A stretch of DNA of 64,000 bases from Psilocybe azurescens (Eukaryota; Basidiomycota; Agaricomycetes; Agaricales; Agrocybaceae): assembly GCA_023853785.1 (NCBI GenBank), contig JAJIRX010000069.1:1-64000 (forward strand), in the 5' to 3' direction. A program made the position numbers and the translations under genes. This document shows positions 58,969-64,000 of the stretch, piece by piece. The notes beneath the pieces were generated by a model. It worked only from the letters and a program-made list of their open reading frames with translations, did no database searches and had not been told where the DNA came from. Positions within the stretch are counted from its first letter, which is position 1. Each line of letters opens with the position of its first letter.

Positions 58969-60420
58969 TTATGTCGCGTATTCCTTTCGTTCTTCCATCA
59001 GCTCCTCCCTGATCGCCTTCGCGTCTTCCAAACAGAGCGGAAGATCGACATCTTCAAGAACAATATAATCATGCAGTTCAACTGGAAGTTGGCTGAGTAG
59101 ATTTGCCGACGAAGCATTGCCTGAGTCGGCGCCCGAGTCATGTGTGGCCGTGTTCGAATCCGGTGACGAAGACTCTGGATTGATATCACAATCAGTAATT
59201 ACGGACTCCCACCACCTGTCTTGGAGCTGGCATGGGACATTCGCTATCCTAATAATCTTGATGTTAGGGTTGACAAAGGATAACGCCACGACTTTGCGAT
59301 GACCAGGTTGGCGGGGTCTGCAAGTTTGAACGGGCTAACGCGGTGTAGCAGAACGTTGCGAAAGGTGGGCAGACGCCCTTCACGCGTGTCTACGCCCCCA
59401 TGGTTTGCACCGCCGTACCATAATCATTAAACTCAAAGATCTCCCCCAACCAGGAAAAATCCGACTTCTTGGATCCTACCCACTCACTTTCTTGGGGCCG
59501 GAAGCTCTAACAAAAGTTTAGAGTCGATGATGTGACGTTGGAGGAAGAGTAATATTAGTATACAGAGGTAGTCACGATATGTTCGTTCTAAGAAAAATTT
59601 ATGTCAGAATATAGGGCAAAGTAAAGAGCAATATGACGCACTATTTGCCCCTCCAAGTGACAAGTGCCGTCATGGTATTCAGGTCTTTCAGGAGTCAATT
59701 CAATGTTCGCCTGCATCACAATCACTTGCAGTCCTTGTTTTGTAAACACATTTTTGATATTGAGTTTTTTGAATGGACCAAGTAGTCGGAAAGGTCCATT
59801 CGGTTCAGGGCGTATCACTGGCCTGTCCCAGTCTTCGTCACTCTCTACGACTAATTGATCTGCGACTGAACCAATGAGATCAGGATTGGTTTCTCCCTTA
59901 GATGCATTTTGAACATAGTCATAAGGGATACGGAGCCTGTGCCATGTATATTCTGTGAATCGAGGCCTTGATTATTTGCTCTATTAACGTGTAGAGTGCT
60001 TTCTCGTGCAAAGGATGGAGTTGGATTGTAAGGGGAGCTTATTGAGGCACCAGTCGATCATCTTTGCAGTGATATCGGTGCCAGAGGTGAGCGCCTCCTG
60101 TCTCCATTTTGCTGCGATCTCTGGATCATTAACCTTTACTCGCAGATATTAAAAATGTGATGACAGATTTTTAAGAGTCGGCAAAACTCATCTTGATGTT
60201 CCACTGTGGCTTGCCCGTGATGGTGTTCATCAACCGGAGCATTGTAATTTCGCGCTGGGTGGTCATAGGCAGCATAGAAGTACAGAAACGAGTTAGCCTC
60301 AAGCAGCATCGTAGCGGTCATGTTCGCTGTCATAGAGATTCAAAGCACTTGGGAGAAGGTCCGCAATATAACCAGGGTCTCCCTCTTGAGGAACATAGCA
60401 GACAGAACGGTCTCGACCTC
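58969..60420 (-). CDS. DUF4246 protein, left copy (several frame breaks)
   Basis: Segments in order are GRDRSVCYVPQEGDPGYIAD, SMLPMTTQREITMLRLMNTI followed by TGKPQWNIK, the DUF4246 core LQVIVMQANIELTPERPEYH then GTCHLEGQ, EGRLPTFRNVLLHRVSPFKL, ALSFVNPNIKIIRIANVPCQ, and a C-terminal helix LCLEDAKAIREELMEERKEY. The family is common in basidiomycetes and its function is unknown; the strand-rich core ending in a His-x-x-Gly motif hints at a 2-oxoglutarate-oxygenase-like fold, which is inference. Breaks include one near DRYDAA at about 60,310 and one at T3 59293-59295. Parts between LNK.. and the core look thinned, so decay cannot be excluded. It is divergent from a paralogue at 61.3 kb. The first exon could not be placed. 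Confidence 0.65.
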
Positions 60421-60544
60421 GCCTGATTATTAGGTTTATCGAAGAATTTACAGCCAAAAAAACAGAATTCACCTTATGAGTCCAGGGCCACAGTAAAATC
60501 AGAATCGATGCAGCTTCTCTCTTTTGAAGTCACATCGATTCATC

Positions 60545-60790
60545 GATTAACAGGTGTTGCCCACAATTATTCGGGTTATCCCAATGCTAGCAAACTGATT
60601 GATCACTCGATGAAACCACAATTTGTGGTTTGAATATGACCTGACATCGACCTGCAGGTATTATCATTACGTTGATTACCAGGTGTTGCTCTCAAGCCCA
60701 ATCGAGCTCTCCCACTGTTGGGAAAAGTCCAAGAGATGACTTGACGTAAAACCACATATTATGGTTTGAACTTCACTTTGCAGTGTCCAA
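60545..60790. repeat. Imperfect tandem repeat with AAACCACA palindromes
   Basis: Two modules about 130 nt apart share GATTA-CAGGTGTTGC (60545-60560 and 60674-60689). Each then carries a palindrome followed by TGAA: AAACCACAATTTGTGGTTT (60613-60631, nine-base arms around one T) and AAACCACATATTATGGTTT (about 60749-60767, imperfect arms). They lie between divergent DUF4246 genes. A dimeric-regulator site is one reading, and the remains of a small duplicated element another. Confidence 0.6.
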
Positions 60791-61204
60791 CGTCAGCGGA
60801 CGTCGGAGCCGACTGCATGTGTCTGCAATGTGTTTGATGAATAAAATCACAGGCAGATGAAAGTGAGTGAAATGATTCGATTATTGCGAGTAAAAGTTGC
60901 TATGTTCAGTGTTCGACGTGTTCGACGTTCCGGTCTGAGTCTGGTCACTGGTCTTGTACTACTTAGTTACTAAGCAAACTTGAAGCAAACAACGCGCAAA
61001 CAACGCGCTGCCCTTGAGCCTATATTGACTCGTTCAGTCTCGACTGTGATCTCTCACAGTACCATCACCTTGTGAGAGAAATTATGGGCTCAAATGAGAT
61101 CCGATCTCGTAAAATTTCTAGTTGGTCACCATTTCTGACCGCAAAGAGGTCCAGACACTTGCATTTGCATCGGTCCCGACTCCAAATCCGCCGAAACTAA
61201 ATAC

Positions 61205-61211
61205 TATATAA
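61205..61211 (+). promoter_or_regulatory. TATA box of the right DUF4246 gene
   Basis: TATATAA lies about 40 nt before the ATG at 61252, a plausible core promoter. Confidence 0.4.
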
Positions 61212-61251
61212 TTCTAGGCAAGGCGATCTAGTTAGAGCAAAGTTTAGATAT

Positions 61252-63210
61252 ATGAACACTCCCAAGTCCATGGCCATGTCGACCAATTCTACGCCTTTAC
61301 CTGGCCGAGACAAGTCGATTGACTATATCTCTGAACCAGATCGCGCTTTTCGGAGTTTACTGATTGACTTCGACAATGCTGAGTGCGTATTTTACGCTTA
61401 TGATGTTTTACTCGAATATAGTGCTGAGTATTCTCTCTATTTCCGAAGGCTTCCCATAACCACCTTGCGGGAGATAACGATGCTGCGCTTCATGGACGAC
61501 ATTACAGACAAGCCGGAGTGGAATATCCATGTTGGTTCTTCGTTTTCGCTAGAATTATTTCGAGCCCCTCCCTGACAATTCCAGATAAACGATCCAGAAG
61601 TTTCAGCAAAATGGAGAGAGGAAGCAGTATCCTCCAGCGACGATTTTACACCAAATATGATGGAGTGGTGCATCGCCGAACTACGTTACAAAGCATCCCT
61701 CATCCCGCATGATGCCGCAGACAAACAACCCCTATCTTCGTCTTCAATGGCGATGTGGTCAAATCAGACACTGCTCTGTCTGTCGAACTCAAGCAAGCGC
61801 TACAAGAAGCAGTCATCAAATTCGAACATGGTATTCCCGCGAATTTGAAAGATTACCGCCCAGACTCAGATGGGAAGGTGTGGGACCTTGTCCATCCTTC
61901 TCTTTTCCCGCTTATTTATGGTCGCACACGCGTTTTGGAAATGGGAACCACTGCTATCAACCCCAGCGACTGCCTCGAACGCAGTGGAGAAGGAAATATC
62001 GTCAATTATCTAGGCAAAAGTAAAGTTAAGCGTCAACTCTATGCGGACGAACTCCCATTCAGCGAGAAGTTTCAATGGCTGCCTTGCGAAGTCGACATAT
62101 CTGGCGACGATCCAAGGTATATCCTTCCTTTTTCTTTAATCTTCGTTATGTTTATGAAAAGCAATATGTTCATTTAAATCTTTTCAGAATAAAGAGTTAT
62201 ATCAATAACCTTCATCCTTCGGAGAAACCTCTGTAATACGATTTGCTTGAAAAAGTGATCGGAGCATCAATTCCCCCTCTGGGATTTGACTTTGGCGCCC
62301 ACACGTAGACGCCCATACGACTTTTGCATTCCGGATTCCTTATGACATTGATACTAACTCGCATGTTCGAGAAGATAGCGAAGGCGAATCGGGAAGCGAG
62401 GTTGACGAAGCCGAAAATGGCGGTGAACACTCTTCCCAAGCAGACATACGGCCCGAACCGAAACTCCCATTCGCCCCTCTCGCCTCACCTACCCAGCTGA
62501 GCCTCAAAGAGGAATACGGGCATCTTCAAGTCATCGTACAATTGACCAATATCGAGCTGACACCGGAGAAACCTGCTCATGAAGATAACTTTTGGAACAT
62601 TCAAACTCCATTGGTACAGTTTTTACGCGTCGTTTCACATCTCTACGAAAAATTAACATCGACCTCTTTTAGAATAAACATATTGTCGCGAGTTCCTTAT
62701 ACGTCTACTCTTGCTCGAATGTTAAGCCCTTCGCAATCGGATTTCGTCAAATATTCCCTAAGAGCGATTCAGAATTGGACAGGGACTACAGACCAAACGA
62801 CCCTCGATGGCTAACCACTATCTTTGGAGTTGAAGAAGACACTCAAGCAGTTCAAGTCCTCGGCGCAGTGAGTACCCCCCGAAGGGCGTCTGCTCACCTT
62901 CCCAAACATACTCCAGTATAGCATGGAGCCAGTCGAGCTCGAGGACCCCAGCAAACCAGGACACCTCAAGTTCGTAGTGCTCTACCTTGTGGACCCTAAT
63001 ATCAGGATCATCAGCACCGCTCATGTTCCATGCCAACGTCGGGATTGGCTCGAGGAAGTTGGTATCCAGCAATCCGAGCCGGTTCCTTCGGATTTTCCGA
63101 TCAGCCTGCAGGATGCTAAACTGCTGCGAGAGGAGCTCATGAATGAGCGAGAGGATTTTGCGAGCGAGTTTGAATCAAAGATTGAGGTTATTGGCAATAA
63201 TTTCTACTAA
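61252..63210 (+). CDS. DUF4246 protein, right copy
   Basis: ATG 61252 leads into PLPGRDKSIDYISEPDRAFR, then LREITMLRFMDDITDKPEWN, a spliced segment NDPEVSAKWREEAVSSSDDF with PNMMEWCIAELRYKA, and FNGDVVKSDTALSVELKQAL. ..NLKDYRPDSDGKVWDLVHPS follows, then FPLIYGRTRVLEMGTTAINP, INNLHPSEKPLYDLLEKVIG, and the core HLQVIVQLTNIELTPEKPAH then NFWNIQ. The C terminus is EGRLLTFPNILQYSMEPVEL, VDPNIRIISTAHVPCQRRDW and SLQDAKLLREELMNERED. One-base breaks lie at C4 61729-61732 (short) and C6 62875-62880 (long), with another near 62284-62320. The core's usual 'GSWHVEGQ' is diverged to DNFWNIQ, so any metal-binding His may be lost. Better preserved than the left copy overall. Confidence 0.7.
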
Positions 63211-63694
63211 GCAGATACAAGTCGTGAGTTGAGTCATCGCTGCCATATGGTACTACCAGTGGGCTAGATATTCTAATATCCCTAGTTCCCCATCGACAAT
63301 AAATTCAAGTCTGTTGTATGTTTTGAATTGTGTCCAGTTCCTTGCCTTGGGCAGTTTACGCGTCTTATTCCTTTTGGTACAAATCCCCAGTCGATTTTCT
63401 CATCTCGCCCAGAAGCATGACGTTCAGCAGCTCAGCTAATCTATGCAAAAAAAAACATGTAAATTGTCATAATGTCCGACAGTCGACTCGGAAGTTTTTA
63501 ATACATTGCTCGCTAAGAGCCTGGTCGCAGTCGCGAGCGGTACCGGCGACCGCAGTGAGTTGCATGTGCGGGTAATGACGTTGACTCACCACTGTGACCC
63601 AGATGGCCTCAAAAGCATGCATCACGGCTTATACTCCACTCCATCTTCACCCAGCATACATCCGCCTACACATACATCTTGGAAGCTAAACGCA
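63211..63694. other. Spacer upstream of the HAD gene
   Basis: I see no gene. A run of eight A residues occurs at about 63,448 and the HAD-gene promoter lies at the right. Confidence 0.4.
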
Positions 63695-64000
63695 TATGTC
63701 ACCCCAAAAGAAATTGACAGACCACAAAATCTTGATTTTCGATGTCTACGGAACACTTGCGGTAGGCCAATTCAGATTTTAACCCCTATCTAGTGACCCA
63801 TCAATCAATCCATCCGAATCCTTACTAACATTGTTCTACTTTGTGCTATAGGATTGGGAGTCCGGGCTATACAACGCCCTCAAACCTCTTCTCGAGCGTT
63901 ATCCCGCGTCCCAGTCATGGACCCGCCAAGAAGCACTCAAAGCCTTCCTCTCCGTCGAGACCGACCTGCAAGTGCAGTATCCCAAGATGATCTATAGCGA
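63695..64000 (+). CDS. HAD-superfamily haloacid dehalogenase-like hydrolase, 5' part (runs off the right edge)
   Basis: Exon 1 (63695-63761) reads MSPQKKLTDHKILIFDVYGT then LA, with the HAD motif I aspartate nucleophile in FDVYGT. This DxYGT form is typical of the L-2-haloacid dehalogenase type rather than DxDGT phosphatases. After an 89-nt intron, exon 2 (from 63851) continues DWESGLYNALKPLLERYPAS and LSVETDLQVQYPKMIYS to the window end. The fungal relatives are cytosolic hydrolases annotated as haloacid dehalogenases, but the physiological substrate is usually unknown. Only about 70 residues are visible. Confidence 0.85.

Noticed and set aside
59145..59158. tRNA B-box-like TGTTCGAATCC
   Set aside because: It lies inside DUF4246 coding sequence. 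No A box, acceptor stem or clover-leaf could be paired around it.

Overview
The window is nuclear DNA from a basidiomycete fungus, most likely a mushroom-forming agaricomycete. Genes are short and packed on both strands and are cut by many 45-90 nt introns with GT..AG ends. The gene set fits: a class I hydrophobin, many F-box/LRR loci, DUF4246 and DUF3455 proteins, an OPT transporter and an Rrm4-type RNA-binding protein. I recognise no virus, CRISPR array, rRNA or tRNA gene, and no intact transposon.

Layout. 1-0.57 kb: 5' part of an F-box gene (-). 3.1-4.1 kb: signal peptidase subunit SPC2 (+). 4.5-8.0 kb: two tandem old-yellow-enzyme-type flavin oxidoreductases (-). 9.3-10.2 kb: secreted DUF3455 protein (-). 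13.1-15.5 kb: oligopeptide transporter that has lost its middle (+). 17.0-17.6 kb: hydrophobin (+). 18.1-19.0 kb: glycine-rich CsbD-like protein (-). 19.4-20.1 kb: TenA/THI-4-like protein (-). 20.6-21.7 kb: mitoribosomal protein mL59 (+). 22.5-23.6 kb: aldo-keto reductase (+). 25.1-25.9 kb: two short-chain dehydrogenase relics (+). 27.1-28.4 kb: ALY/REF mRNA export factor (+). 28.9-31.6 kb: WD40 actin-filament factor Aip1 (-). 32.7-35.6 kb: Rrm4-type RRM/MLLE protein (-). 36.2-36.7 kb: small secreted protein (-). 38.0-39.5 kb: spindle-checkpoint Mad3 (-). 39.9-45.5 kb: F-box genes and relics interleaved with two phenolic acid decarboxylase copies. 46.9-48.5 kb: putative DNA-binding protein with a WFKN motif (-). 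48.7-50.0 kb: sterol C-24 methyltransferase Erg6 (-). 52.0-54.4 kb: MFS transporter of the anion:cation symporter type (+). 54.6-55.9 kb: F-box relic (-). 56.1-57.5 kb: HMG-box factor (-). 59.0-60.4 kb and 61.3-63.2 kb: a divergent pair of DUF4246 genes. 63.7 kb to the end: start of a HAD-type dehalogenase (+).

There are no operons. Most genes are conserved housekeeping functions (secretion, mitochondrial translation, mRNA export and transport, actin turnover, checkpoint, sterol synthesis), interspersed with fast-evolving accessory genes (OYE, PAD, AKR, SDR, F-box, DUF4246, transporters), several of them duplicated and partly decayed.

The strongest global signal is technical or evolutionary. 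At about 25 places in at least 13 genes the homologous reading frame is kept except for one base missing from (about 20 cases) or added to (about 5 cases) a homopolymer run. Essential genes (mL59, Aip1, ALY, Erg6, Mad3) are hit, so assembly indels are the most likely explanation. Coordinates below span the homologous exons across these breaks, and genes broken only in this way are called CDS rather than pseudogenes.
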